DNA of 64,000 nt from Myxococcales bacterium. Its GTDB lineage: Bacteria; Myxococcota; Myxococcia; Myxococcales; Myxococcaceae. Both the position numbers and the translations under genes were made by a program. Location of the stretch: assembly GCA_016191815.1 (NCBI GenBank), contig JACPVI010000036.1, positions 20,041 to 84,040 of the forward strand, written 5' to 3'. Below, piece by piece: positions 16,796 through 25,633 of this stretch. Position 1 is the stretch's first letter. Every line of letters starts with the position of its first letter. The notes beneath the pieces were generated by a model. It was not told where the DNA came from. It searched no databases and saw nothing but the letters and a program-made list of their open reading frames with translations.

Positions 16796-18541
16796 ATGGT
16801 GAGAGCCGCGCGGAGAGCCGCAGTGCCACTGCTTGCCGCCTGGGCGTCGCTCGCGCCCGCGGCGGGCCGGTCCGGGACTACCGGCAGCTTCGACGTGCAG
16901 GGCCAGGCCACTCGCATCCTGGGCGAGACGCCGAACGGCACCACCCAGGCATCGACGGCGGCGCTGCTGCAGGAGAATCTCACCCTGCACTACGCCGGCC
17001 TCCCCTTCGGGCCGGCGGTGGCGCTGATCACCGCCGGAGCCGGGCTCACCAACGTCAACGCCGCGCCGGGCCTGGGGCTCACCCGGAGCGGCCGCACCGC
17101 CTCCTTCGATGTCTCCGCCGGCTTCCTCCCGAGGAGGAGCCTGCCGATCCGCGTCTTCGCCCGGGGAGCGCTGCCCTCGGGAGACCAGGGCCATCTGGCC
17201 ACCATCGGCCCCGGCCCTTCGCTCGCCTACGGCGCCTCGCTGAACCTCGAGCCCGGCCTCCTCCCCGGGCTCAGGGTGGACTTCGAAGAGGCGCGGACCA
17301 CCGGCTTCCTCACCAGGGAGCCGCTGACCGATCTCCGGCGGGTCGTCTCCCTGGGCAGCTCGCGCTCCATCGGCGGCCACCACCTCAACCTCACCGCGCG
17401 GCTGGACCAGTTCCACCCGCAAGGGTTGCCGGGCTACGACTCGTACCTGGCGAGCTTCTCCTGGCTCTCCGCCCACCACCAGTCGCAGCTGCTCGCCACC
17501 CAGATCGACCGGGGCGCGGTCAGCCTGCTCGGCCTCACGCGGGAGCGCGACCTGCACGCCTCGCACGTGCAGGTGCTCGGCGACCGGCTCACCGCGGACG
17601 CTGCGGCCCACGCCGGCGAGGTGGCGGCTCCCAACGACGCCCGAGGCTCGCGCTCCGACGCCAGGCTGGGAGTCACCTACCGGCCTCTTGCGGGAGAGCA
17701 GCTTCTGGTCTCGAGCGGGCTCCACGCCGGGCTCACCTCGGCGCAGTCGCCCACGGTGAGCCGGAGCGGCCGCTCCTACGGCGCCTCGCTCCGGGGCTCC
17801 TACGCGAGGCCGTGGGGCCCTTTGAACCTGGGCCTCTCCGCTGGAGGGGGGCTCGACACCTGCCAGTGCGAGTTCGGCAATTCGGGGACCCAGGCCCGGG
17901 TAGACGGTGGGCTCACCGTGGGCGCGCTGGCGTTCCACCGAGGCAACCTCCAGGCCTCGTACAACCTGGGGCGGGTCTTCGCGCCCCCCACCCGCGGCGG
18001 CGACCGGCTGGAGCACCAGGTCCAGGCCAACGGCAGCTACCGCCCGAGGTCCGATCTCGAGCTTCGACTCAACGTCGGCTACGACGACAGGTTCCGCGAG
18101 CTGGTCGATCTCGCCTCCGCCCAGTCCCTCACTCTCCACGAGCGCGCCCTGGGGTTGGGGGCGGGGGCGTCCAAGGCGATCGGCCAGGGCGCGGTCTCCG
18201 CGGACCTGAGGCACGCGCGAGGGAGCGTCCTCGTCCCCGAGGGTGGCTCGCAGTTCGTCTCGGGCTTCCCCTCCAGCGCCCAGTCGATCACCAGCGCGGT
18301 GGTCTCCGGCCTGACGCCGATCGGAGAGCGCGCCCACCTGAACCTCCAGCTCCACGGCACCTGGACGTCGATCGGCAACGGTCCTCCGCTCGCCACCCTC
18401 TTCGCCAACGCCGGCTTCACCTTTGCCTTCGGCCGGCTTTCCACCTCGCTGACCTACCAGCTCACCCGGTCCACCGTGGGGGAGCTGGCGACGGTGCAGC
18501 ACGAGGTGCGCGGAACCCTCTCGCGGCCCTTCGAGCTGTAG
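16796..18541 (+). CDS. outer-membrane beta-barrel, putative porin of a cytochrome conduit
   Basis: The 581-residue exported protein (signal about 1-24, ending LAPAAG) is made almost wholly of alternating amphipathic strands, such as LNLTARLDQFHP, SYGASLRGSYARPW, LELRLNVGYDDRF and FGRLSTSLTYQL. It ends in a barrel-type strand, LSRPFEL. I count enough strands for a large barrel (about 20 or more) but cannot fix the number. It carries one CQC pair (around residue 360) and no haem motif. Between an OmcE-like cytochrome and an NHL protein it is the likely porin sheath of a porin-cytochrome complex. An SD-like GGAGG sits unusually close to the ATG. Confidence 0.8.
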   Translation: MVRAARRAAVPLLAAWASLAPAAGRSGTTGSFDVQGQATRILGETPNGTTQASTAALLQENLTLHYAGLPFGPAVALITAGAGLTNVNAAPGLGLTRSGRTASFDVSAGFLPRRSLPIRVFARGALPSGDQGHLATIGPGPSLAYGASLNLEPGLLPGLRVDFEEARTTGFLTREPLTDLRRVVSLGSSRSIGGHHLNLTARLDQFHPQGLPGYDSYLASFSWLSAHHQSQLLATQIDRGAVSLLGLTRERDLHASHVQVLGDRLTADAAAHAGEVAAPNDARGSRSDARLGVTYRPLAGEQLLVSSGLHAGLTSAQSPTVSRSGRSYGASLRGSYARPWGPLNLGLSAGGGLDTCQCEFGNSGTQARVDGGLTVGALAFHRGNLQASYNLGRVFAPPTRGGDRLEHQVQANGSYRPRSDLELRLNVGYDDRFRELVDLASAQSLTLHERALGLGAGASKAIGQGAVSADLRHARGSVLVPEGGSQFVSGFPSSAQSITSAVVSGLTPIGERAHLNLQLHGTWTSIGNGPPLATLFANAGFTFAFGRLSTSLTYQLTRSTVGELATVQHEVRGTLSRPFEL

Positions 18542-18545
18542 AGCC

Positions 18546-19577
18546 ATGCGCCTGCCGACCGCCACCGCCGTCGCCCTCGCCCTCCTGGGGGCAGGCTGCG
18601 CCAGCGCGCCTTTGCGCAAGGTGGGCACCGCGGCCGCGGGAGATCCCTCCTGGCCGCGGGAGCCGGGCAAAGCGATCGCGTATGCGGGGGAGATCCGCGG
18701 CCCCGAGAATCTGGGAATCGAACGCGGCTTCTTCGCCCGCCTGTGGAGGGCAATCGCCGGAGCCGCCGAGTCGGAGCAGCTCTACCGCCCCTTCGGAGTC
18801 GCCCTGGCTCCGGACGGCAGGGTGGCGGTGTCCGACCCGGGCCGGAGGGCGGTGCACCTCATCGATCCTGGACGGAAGCAGTACCGGCGGATCACCGGTG
18901 CTCCCGGCCGGGCGCTCACCTACCCGGTGGCGGCGGTGTTCATCGGGGCAACGCTGGTGGTGGCCGACTCCGAGACGGCCAGGCTGCTCGCCTTCGACGA
19001 GAAGGGAGCCGAAGTGGCGCTCCCGGTGAAGGCGCCGCCGCTCGGGCGGCCCGGCGGGCTCGCGGTGGACGCCGGCCGGGGGCGCCTCTACGTCTCCGAC
19101 GTCCTTGGGCACACGGTGCACGCGCTGTCGCTCGACGGCCGCGAGCCGGACCGCCCCATCGGCGGGCGGGGCGGCGAGGCGGGGAGGTTCAACTTCCCCA
19201 CCCACCTGGCGGTCGACCGCGAGGGGAACCTCTTGGTGTGCGATGCGATGAACTTCCGCGTCCAGGTGTTCGACCCGTCCCTGACGCCCCTCCGCAGCTT
19301 CGGCCAGCTCGGCGACCAGCCGGGCGCCTTCTCGAAGCCCAAGGGAGTAGCGGTGGACGAGGAAGGAAACGTCTTCGTGGTCGAGGGCCTCTACGACGTG
19401 GTGCAGATCTTCGACCGAAAAGGAAGGCTGCTCGGGGTGATCGGAGGCTCGGGCACCCAGGCCGGCCGCTTCTGGCTCCCGGGAGGCGCCGCCATTCGGG
19501 ACGGGCTCCTCTACGTGGCGGACACCTTCAACGCCCGCGTGCAGGTCTTCGAGCTGGCCCGGAGGGCGACGCCGTGA
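18546..19577 (+). CDS. NHL-repeat lipoprotein (second of two)
   Basis: The 343-residue product is a paralogue of the protein at 14957: lipobox (LLGAGC, Cys about 18), a FFARLWRAIAG motif, then NHL blades (YRPFGVALAPDGRVAVSD, RPGGLAVDAGRGRLYVSD, FPTHLAVDREGNLLVCD, KPKGVAVDEEGNVFVVE). It starts four bases after the barrel gene. Its stop overlaps the GTG of the dodecahaem gene (GTGA). Each NHL gene stands directly before a cytochrome with the KHN/CVFCHTPH N-terminus, which suggests dedicated pairs. Confidence 0.88.
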   Translation: MRLPTATAVALALLGAGCASAPLRKVGTAAAGDPSWPREPGKAIAYAGEIRGPENLGIERGFFARLWRAIAGAAESEQLYRPFGVALAPDGRVAVSDPGRRAVHLIDPGRKQYRRITGAPGRALTYPVAAVFIGATLVVADSETARLLAFDEKGAEVALPVKAPPLGRPGGLAVDAGRGRLYVSDVLGHTVHALSLDGREPDRPIGGRGGEAGRFNFPTHLAVDREGNLLVCDAMNFRVQVFDPSLTPLRSFGQLGDQPGAFSKPKGVAVDEEGNVFVVEGLYDVVQIFDRKGRLLGVIGGSGTQAGRFWLPGGAAIRDGLLYVADTFNARVQVFELARRATP

Positions 19578-21535
19578 CCGCTCCCCTCCTCGCGCTCGCG
19601 TTGCTCCTCGGGCAGACGCCCGACATCCGCAACACCAAGCACAACCTCTCGTCGGCCTCGAGCAACGTGGTCCGGGCGACCACGCTGGATGAAGTCTGCG
19701 TGTTCTGCCACACGCCCCACGGCGGCTCGCAGTCCAAGCCGATCTGGAACCGGGACCTGAGCTACCAGACCGCCGGGCTGTACACCACCTACTCGTCCAC
19801 CACCCTGGACGCCACCGTCAACCGTCCCAACGGCCCGAGCAAGCTCTGCCTCTCCTGCCACGACGGGACGATCGCCATCGGCAGCCTGCTCAACCTGGAC
19901 GCGGTGCGCCCCGCCACCGTCTCCATGTCGGGAGGCGTCACCACCATGCCGGCGGGCAACACCAACCTGGGCACCGACCTGAGGAACGATCACCCGGTGT
20001 CGCTGGTGCCCGACACCGTATCCGACCCGGAGATCGTCACCCCGCCCGCCGGAGACGCCGTGCAGCTCAAATCGGGCGCCACCGACGGAGTGAAAGACAG
20101 CGTGCAGTGCACCTCCTGCCACGACCCGCACCTCGACACCACCAAGTTCCTGGTGAAGAGCAACCTCCGGGCGGCGGTCTGCACCACCTGTCATTCGAAG
20201 CCGGGCTGGCTGGGAAGCCGGCACGAGGCCTCTTTGGCGCCCTACCCCTCCGGAGGCGCCCAGACGGTGGGAGACCTCGGCTGCCTCGCCTGCCACACCC
20301 CGCACAACGGCTCGGCCCCGAGCCGGCTGTTGCACACCAAGAACCTCTCCGGCTCCCCGTTGCCTTGGGCCGAAGAGAACGTCTGCTTCTCCTGCCACCG
20401 CAGCGGCGGCACCGGAGTGGACCCGGTGCGCGGCATCGCCGCCCCCGACATCCAGACCCAGTTCGGCAAGACCACCCGCCACCCGGTCACCCTCAAGGTC
20501 GATGAGCACCAGCCGGTTTTCACCGCCAAGACGCCGGCCCCGGAGGAGGTGCAGAACACCGTCAAGCACGTCGAGTGCCCCGACTGCCACAACCCGCACC
20601 AGGTGCAGGCGCTCCCGGGCAACGTACATGAAGGGATGAAGGGCATCTCCATCGGCGGCTCGGTGGTGGTGGACGACAGCTCCACCGATCTCAAGCAGTA
20701 CGAGATCTGCTTCCGCTGCCATGGGACGACCTTCGCCACCTTCATCCCGCCCGCTGCCACCCGCCCGCCCTCCGGCTCGGACAAGCGGCTCGAGCTCAAC
20801 ACCACGAACGAGGCGTTCCACCCGGTGGCGGGGACCGGGAAGAACCAGTCCACCTACCTCAACAACGTACTCGACGCGCCGGACGGGCAGCTCCAGGGGA
20901 ACGACTGGCAGGGCAACCGGCTGAACCGCTTCTCCACCGTGCTGTGCACCGACTGCCACAACAACGAGCAGACCGCCGACGTCACCGGGAGCGCGCGAAA
21001 CTCCCCCAGCGGGCCGAAGGGTCCGCACGGCTCGACCAACGCGCGGCTGCTAAGGGCCAACTACTCCACCCAGGTGGGCACCGCCGGCGGCCCGCCCTTC
21101 GGAGGCTACAACGCGAACAACTTCGCCCTCTGCTTCCGCTGCCACGCCGAGCAGCGGCTCCGCGGGGTCACCGTCAACCGCAGCAACTTCTACCAGCCCG
21201 GCGGAGTGGGCGCCGGAAGGGGCAACCTCCACCAGGTGCACCTGGTGGACAGGACCAACGCCTCCTGCCACGAGTGCCACTACAACGTGCACTCCAACGT
21301 CCAGGCGGCGAACACCGACTACCGCAACGTGCCCCCGGGCACGCCCACCCATCTGGTCAACTTCGCGCCCAACGTTCAGCCGTACACGAAGGACCCGGAT
21401 CCCTACTACGGCGACGCGCCCACCAGGCCTCGCTGGGGCCGCACGCCTTCGGGCGACTACTACTGCTTCCTGGAGTGCCACGGCAAGGACGCGATGGACG
21501 GTGTCAAGACCGTCTACCGGCCGCCGAACCCGTGA
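19574..21535 (+). CDS. 12-haem cytochrome c with a C-terminal CX3CH site
   Basis: The 653-residue product (GTG start, GTGA-coupled) has a short signal sequence and 11 CXXCH motifs: CVFCH, CLSCH, CTSCH, CTTCH, CLACH, CFSCH, CPDCH, CFRCH, CTDCH, CFRCH and CHECH. A twelfth site, CFLECH (first Cys about residue 631), has three residues between the cysteines. The N-terminal 130 residues repeat the OmcE-like pattern (NTKHNLS, CVFCHTPHGG, CLSCHDGTIAIG, NDHPV), so the gene looks like an enlarged relative of the tetrahaem proteins. It should be a periplasmic or surface electron carrier; the TPR-like or PEGA extras of other families are absent. Confidence 0.88.
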   Translation: MTAPLLALALLLGQTPDIRNTKHNLSSASSNVVRATTLDEVCVFCHTPHGGSQSKPIWNRDLSYQTAGLYTTYSSTTLDATVNRPNGPSKLCLSCHDGTIAIGSLLNLDAVRPATVSMSGGVTTMPAGNTNLGTDLRNDHPVSLVPDTVSDPEIVTPPAGDAVQLKSGATDGVKDSVQCTSCHDPHLDTTKFLVKSNLRAAVCTTCHSKPGWLGSRHEASLAPYPSGGAQTVGDLGCLACHTPHNGSAPSRLLHTKNLSGSPLPWAEENVCFSCHRSGGTGVDPVRGIAAPDIQTQFGKTTRHPVTLKVDEHQPVFTAKTPAPEEVQNTVKHVECPDCHNPHQVQALPGNVHEGMKGISIGGSVVVDDSSTDLKQYEICFRCHGTTFATFIPPAATRPPSGSDKRLELNTTNEAFHPVAGTGKNQSTYLNNVLDAPDGQLQGNDWQGNRLNRFSTVLCTDCHNNEQTADVTGSARNSPSGPKGPHGSTNARLLRANYSTQVGTAGGPPFGGYNANNFALCFRCHAEQRLRGVTVNRSNFYQPGGVGAGRGNLHQVHLVDRTNASCHECHYNVHSNVQAANTDYRNVPPGTPTHLVNFAPNVQPYTKDPDPYYGDAPTRPRWGRTPSGDYYCFLECHGKDAMDGVKTVYRPPNP

Positions 21536-21542
21536 GGAGGGG

Positions 21543-22268
21543 ATGAGCGCGCTCGCCACAGCCTTGATGGTGTTGCTCTCGCAGGCGCCGGCGGAGAGCC
21601 TCCTGGACGCCTCCAAGCACAACTTCATGGCCGGCACCCCCCGCCCGCCCACCATGGACGCCTGCCAGTTCTGCCACGTGGCCAACACCCTCGATTCCGC
21701 TCCGGTGCTGCCCCCCGCCTGGGAGCCGGGGGTGAAGACCAAGGACGGCCACGCCGCCCTCGAAGCAAGGGCCGACCCAAGCGGGCCTCCACTCTCGATG
21801 CGCTGGGCAGGCTCGACGCTCCGCTGCCTCTCCTGCCACGACGCCACGGTGTCCTCGATCAACATCGTCTTCCGCCCCACCTCGGTCTCCCTCAAGGGCG
21901 ACGAGGTGGCCGCCGATCGCCAGCGGGCCGAGGACAAGCGCTCGGTCTTCCTCGGCCTGCCCCAGGAGTGGACCGGCCGAGTGATGGGAAACCATCCGGT
22001 GGCGGTGCCCTATCCCTTGCAGCTCACCCAATCGGAGTACCGCGGATACAGCCCTCGCTCCGCCCCGCTGCCCACCAAGGAGTGGCACGCCGACCCGCGG
22101 AAGAACGGGCTCAAGCTGTTCAACGACACCAGCGGCTTCGACGTGCTCACCGGCACCGCCGGGGTGGAGTGCGCCTCGTGCCACGACCCGCACGGAACCC
22201 CCAACGTCTTCTTCCTCCGCCTGCCCCTCGCAAGGAGCGAGCTGTGCCTCGGCTGCCATCGCAAGTGA
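21543..22268 (+). CDS. OmcE-like tetrahaem cytochrome c (second copy)
   Basis: The 241-residue product starts MSALATALMVLLSQAP (signal) after a strong GAGGAGGGG site. It has four CXXCH sites (CQFCHVAN, CLSCHDAT, CASCHDPHG, CLGCHRK) and the SKHNF and NHPVAVPY blocks. It is clearly a paralogue of the 16030 protein with a longer loop between haems 1 and 2 and between haems 2 and 3 (EYRGYSPRSAPLPTKEW). The His of the CVFCHTPH motif is kept in CH but the TPH is replaced by VAN, so axial ligation near haem 1 may differ. It overlaps the next cytochrome gene by 25 bases. Confidence 0.86.
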   Translation: MSALATALMVLLSQAPAESLLDASKHNFMAGTPRPPTMDACQFCHVANTLDSAPVLPPAWEPGVKTKDGHAALEARADPSGPPLSMRWAGSTLRCLSCHDATVSSINIVFRPTSVSLKGDEVAADRQRAEDKRSVFLGLPQEWTGRVMGNHPVAVPYPLQLTQSEYRGYSPRSAPLPTKEWHADPRKNGLKLFNDTSGFDVLTGTAGVECASCHDPHGTPNVFFLRLPLARSELCLGCHRK

Positions 22269-23398
22269 CACTGAGCGCCGTAGCCTTCATCCTCTGGACG
22301 GCCGCCCAGGCCGCCTCCAAAGAGGCGCCGGCCGGCCCGGGCGACGCCTGCCTCTCCTGCCACGAGAAGCTCGCCAAGGGGACGGTGGTGCACCCGCCGG
22401 TGAAGAACGGGCTGTGCCTGGGCTGCCATGAGCCGGCCTCCGACAAGCAGCATGCCTTCGGCTTCCGAGCCGAGGGAAAGCAGATGTGCCGGCAGTGCCA
22501 CGCCCCTCGCGACACCCAGAAGGTGCTCCACAACCCGGTCACCGAGGGGCTGTGCCTCTTCTGCCACGACCCGCACTCCTCGGACCACCACGTGCGGCTG
22601 CGGAAGAACATCTTCGACACCTGCACCCAGTGCCACCCCTCCAAGCGCATTCAGGACCGAACCAGCCTCACCCGCCACGGAGCGCTGGATCCCGAGCGGA
22701 ACAAGCTGGTCTGCGTGGCCTGCCACGATCCGCACCAGAGCGACCACCCCAAGCGGCTCAAGGACTGGCCGCCGATGAACGTCTGCTTCACCTGCCACGA
22801 CAAGCCCCAAGAGACCCAGGATGGCGAGGTGATGAACATGAAGGCCTGGGTCGATTCGCACGAGAAGCTGGAGCTGCGTCACGGCCCGGTGCGCGAGGGG
22901 CTGTGCAACGAGTGCCACGAGCCCCACGGGACGGACAACTGGCGGATCCTCAAGCGCCCCTTCCCGCCGGAGTTCTACTGGCCCTACCGGCAGGACTTGA
23001 CCTACGCGCTGTGCTTCGGCTGCCACGACCAGCGGCTGATCGAGTCGGAGAAGATCGCCGAGAAAGCCGCCAACAACGAAGACCCCGCCAAGGATCTCGC
23101 CTGGGGCAAGCGGCCGGAAGGCGATCGGCTGATCCGAATCGGCGTGACCGGCTTCCGCAATGGCGAGGAGAACCTCCACTTCAAGCACGCCAACAAGGTC
23201 GACAAGGGGCGCACCTGCCGCGACTGCCACGACTTCCACGCCAGCCCGAACGTGAAGCACATCCGCGATTCGACCCGCTTCGGGAACTGGGAGTACCGGC
23301 TCAACTACCAGCGGACGGTCAGCGGCGGCTCCTGCTGGCCGGGCTGCCACGTGGAGCGCCGCTACGACCGGGTGGCGAAGAAGGAGAACCCCAGGTGA
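22244..23398 (+). CDS. 11-haem cytochrome c with a C-terminal CX3CH site
   Basis: From GTG 22244, which follows AAGGAG by six bases, the 384-residue product has a signal peptide (PRLPSQVTLSAVAFILWTAAQA) and ten CXXCH sites: CLSCH, CLGCH, CRQCH, CLFCH, CTQCH, CVACH, CFTCH, CNECH, CFGCH and CRDCH. An eleventh, CWPGCH (first Cys about 364), is a CX3CH site. A GTG at 22265 (GTGA with the previous stop) is an alternative start but would remove the positively charged n-region. Repeated H.PV..GLC..CH.PH units mark it as a doubled-CXXCH-type cytochrome. It is likely a periplasmic carrier linking inner and outer membranes. Confidence 0.87.
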   Translation: MPRLPSQVTLSAVAFILWTAAQAASKEAPAGPGDACLSCHEKLAKGTVVHPPVKNGLCLGCHEPASDKQHAFGFRAEGKQMCRQCHAPRDTQKVLHNPVTEGLCLFCHDPHSSDHHVRLRKNIFDTCTQCHPSKRIQDRTSLTRHGALDPERNKLVCVACHDPHQSDHPKRLKDWPPMNVCFTCHDKPQETQDGEVMNMKAWVDSHEKLELRHGPVREGLCNECHEPHGTDNWRILKRPFPPEFYWPYRQDLTYALCFGCHDQRLIESEKIAEKAANNEDPAKDLAWGKRPEGDRLIRIGVTGFRNGEENLHFKHANKVDKGRTCRDCHDFHASPNVKHIRDSTRFGNWEYRLNYQRTVSGGSCWPGCHVERRYDRVAKKENPR

Positions 23399-24330
23399 CG
23401 GTGCTCCCCCTCGCCCTCTCGGCGTTTCTGTCTGCTCCGAGGATCATCGCTCCCGGCGAGGTATCGCAGACCACCCAGCCGACCCTCCGGCTCTTCGCAG
23501 AGGTGGAGGAAGCCGCCGCCCGGCTCGAGGTGAACGGCCAGCCGGCGGGGAGCTGCGAGGGCGGAGGCAAGCGCGAGAAGGTGCTGCACTGCTCGGCGCC
23601 GCTCGAGCCGGGGGAGAACGTGGTCGAGCTGTCCTCGGCGGGCGGGACCGCCAAGGTGCTGGTCCGCCGCTACGTGACCACCGGCCCCATCGTCCCCGGG
23701 GTGGATCTCTTCGGCTTCGGCCCAGGCACCGTCCACCGCGCCGAAGTGGAGAAGCAGTGCGCCCGCTGCCACCCGATGGACGAGGCGAAGGACAAAGCGA
23801 AGGACGAGCGCCTGTCCGGCAGCGAGTGCGTCCGCTGCCACGCCCCGCTCACCGAGCGTCCCAAGCAGCACGGCCCGGTCGGCCAGGCCGCCTGCCTGCT
23901 CTGTCACGACCCCTCGTCCGCCCCGCAGCGCTACGCGGTGAAGTGGCCGATCCAGGAGACCTGCTTCTACTGCCACTTCGAGATCAAGAAAGCGATGGAC
24001 ACCAAGGCCTACCGCCACGGCCCGGCGGCGGCCGGCCGGTGCACCACCTGCCACGACCCGCACGGGAGCGATCAGCCGTTCTGGCTCAAGAAGCACCCGT
24101 ACGATCTCTGCACCAACTGCCACACCGAGAAGCGGAGCGGCCGCCACGTGATCGTCGGCTTCGTCTACGGAGACAGCCACCCGCTCCGGGGCCGTCCCCA
24201 CCCGATCAAGCGGGACGTCGAATTCGCCTGCCCGAGCTGCCACAACCCGCACGCCGCCCAGGCGCGCTACCTCTGGCAGTTCGATGTGACCGTGAGGGAG
24301 AAGCTATGCCGAACCTGCCACGCCAAGTGA
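23395..24330 (+). CDS. octahaem cytochrome c with N-terminal Ig-like domain
   Basis: The 311-residue product (GTGA-coupled) has a short signal, then a haem-free beta domain (about 18-95, APRIIAPGEVSQTTQPTLRLF..., with VEEAAARLEVNGQPAG) resembling a bacterial Ig-like fold. Eight CXXCH sites follow: CARCH, CVRCH, CLLCH, CFYCH, CTTCH, CTNCH, CPSCH and CRTCH. The spacing with HGP..A..C..CHDPHGSD repeats is that of doubled-CXXCH cytochromes. The Ig-like domain may dock the cytochrome to the barrel or an NHL protein; this is inference. The gene overlaps the next by 25 bases. Confidence 0.86.
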   Translation: MTVLPLALSAFLSAPRIIAPGEVSQTTQPTLRLFAEVEEAAARLEVNGQPAGSCEGGGKREKVLHCSAPLEPGENVVELSSAGGTAKVLVRRYVTTGPIVPGVDLFGFGPGTVHRAEVEKQCARCHPMDEAKDKAKDERLSGSECVRCHAPLTERPKQHGPVGQAACLLCHDPSSAPQRYAVKWPIQETCFYCHFEIKKAMDTKAYRHGPAAAGRCTTCHDPHGSDQPFWLKKHPYDLCTNCHTEKRSGRHVIVGFVYGDSHPLRGRPHPIKRDVEFACPSCHNPHAAQARYLWQFDVTVREKLCRTCHAK

Positions 24331-25115
24331 CGCGCTTCGCCGCCGCGCTCCTCGCTACCGCCGGTGCGGCCCTCGCCGCCGCGCCATCGTCGGCGCCGGG
24401 TTCGCGCACCTTCACCCCGGCCGACAAGCCGCCGCCTCCTCCTCCCGCCCCCAGCCCGGAGCTGGTCAAGGAGGGCACGCGCGTCTTCCGGGGCGCCTGC
24501 ATCGGCTGCCACGGCGAGAAGGGCGACGGCCAGGGACGCGAGGGGAAGCTCCTGCCGATCCCTCCGCGGGACTTCACCGTGGGGCAGTTCATCTCCCGAT
24601 CGACGCCGTCGGGCTCGCTCCCGCTGGACGCGGATCTCTTCCGCTCCATCCGCCGGGGGTTCCGGCCGGAGGTGGGGATGCCGCCGTTCACCTTCCTGAC
24701 CGACCGGGAGGTGTGGGCGGCCATCTCGTACCTCAAGACGTTCTCCGACCGCTGGAAGAGCGAGGAGGTGCCTCCTCCGGTGGAGGTCCCCTCCCCGCCT
24801 CCCCGGACTGCGCAAAGGGTGGCCGAGGGCGCCAAGGCCTACAAGGAGATCGGCTGCTTCCAGTGCCATGGCGAGACCGGCCGGGGCGACGGGCCGTCGG
24901 CCGCCGCGCTCCTCTACGACAACGGCAAGCCCGTTCGGACCGCCGACTTCACCCGGCCGCAGGACTTCAAGGTCGGGTCCTCGGAGCGGGAGATCTTCCG
25001 CACGCTCACCGTCGGCATGGACGGGACTCCGATGCCCTCCTTCGCCGAGTCCTTGACCGTCGACCAGCGGTGGAACCTGGTCTACTTCATCAAGTCTTTG
25101 GGGGAGCAGAAGTAG
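24306..25115 (+). CDS. dihaem cytochrome c (two class I domains)
   Basis: The 269-residue product has a signal (NLPRQVTRFAAALLATAGAALAA), a Pro-rich linker and two class I cytochrome domains: GACIGCHGEKGDGQG (about 66-80) with an MPPF Met-ligand region, and GCFQCHGETGRGDG (about 186-200) with TPMPSF. ATG 24306 follows AGGGAG by five bases; GTG 24327 (GTGA) is an alternative. It resembles the low-potential carriers that feed multihaem conduits. It closes the operon and its end overlaps the convergent receiver gene by 26 bases. The lipoprotein at 58943 has the same two-domain plan. Confidence 0.88.
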   Translation: MPNLPRQVTRFAAALLATAGAALAAAPSSAPGSRTFTPADKPPPPPPAPSPELVKEGTRVFRGACIGCHGEKGDGQGREGKLLPIPPRDFTVGQFISRSTPSGSLPLDADLFRSIRRGFRPEVGMPPFTFLTDREVWAAISYLKTFSDRWKSEEVPPPVEVPSPPPRTAQRVAEGAKAYKEIGCFQCHGETGRGDGPSAAALLYDNGKPVRTADFTRPQDFKVGSSEREIFRTLTVGMDGTPMPSFAESLTVDQRWNLVYFIKSLGEQK

Positions 25116-25455
25116 CCGAGGCGAGCTCTGCGGCGAGGAGGTTGTACCGAAGCGGCTTGCTGAACACCCGCCGCGCCCCTTGGGCCAGTGCGTTCCGCGC
25201 TTCCGGCGAGCCGACGTAGGTGGTGATCACGAAGACCCGAGCTCCCGGTTGAGCCACCGCGGCGCGCACCACCGCCATTGCCCCCGGGTTTCTCAGCTCG
25301 AGGTTCGTCACCACCGCGCGGAAGGTCAGCGTGGAGAGCCGGTCGACCGCCTCCTGGGAGGACCTGGCCCGGCTGGGGCGGAAGCCATCCATCTGGAGCA
25401 AGTCGCAAAGCGCCTCCAGCGCGACGGCATCGTCGTCCACGACCAGCACGTCCAT
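25090..25455 (-). CDS. stand-alone receiver domain lacking the phospho-Asp
   Basis: The 121-residue protein is a single CheY-like receiver: acidic pocket VVDDDA (7-9), alpha/beta pattern, and the conserved Lys in VFSKPL (about 101). The residue aligned with the phosphoacceptor Asp is Asn51 (VVTNLEL). It should therefore not be phosphorylated in the normal way and may act as a constitutive or phosphorylation-independent binding module. It is convergent with the cytochrome operon and overlaps its last 26 bases. Confidence 0.82.
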   Translation of the reverse strand: MDVLVVDDDAVALEALCDLLQMDGFRPSRARSSQEAVDRLSTLTFRAVVTNLELRNPGAMAVVRAAVAQPGARVFVITTYVGSPEARNALAQGARRVFSKPLRYNLLAAELASATSAPPKT

Positions 25456-25633
25456 GCGCGCCGCTGCTCCTCCCCTGCTCCGGCGGCGCGGCCGCGGCAG
25501 GGCTGTCGACTGTCCGAGCCGGGGCGAGCAATCTTCGGGCCACCCGCTGTGGACTGACGATCACTCCTCCGGCGCAGCCCGTGCGCAGCAAGCGGGCCAT
25601 AGCGCAACCGCTGCGCCCGGCGAGGGGCGCGCC

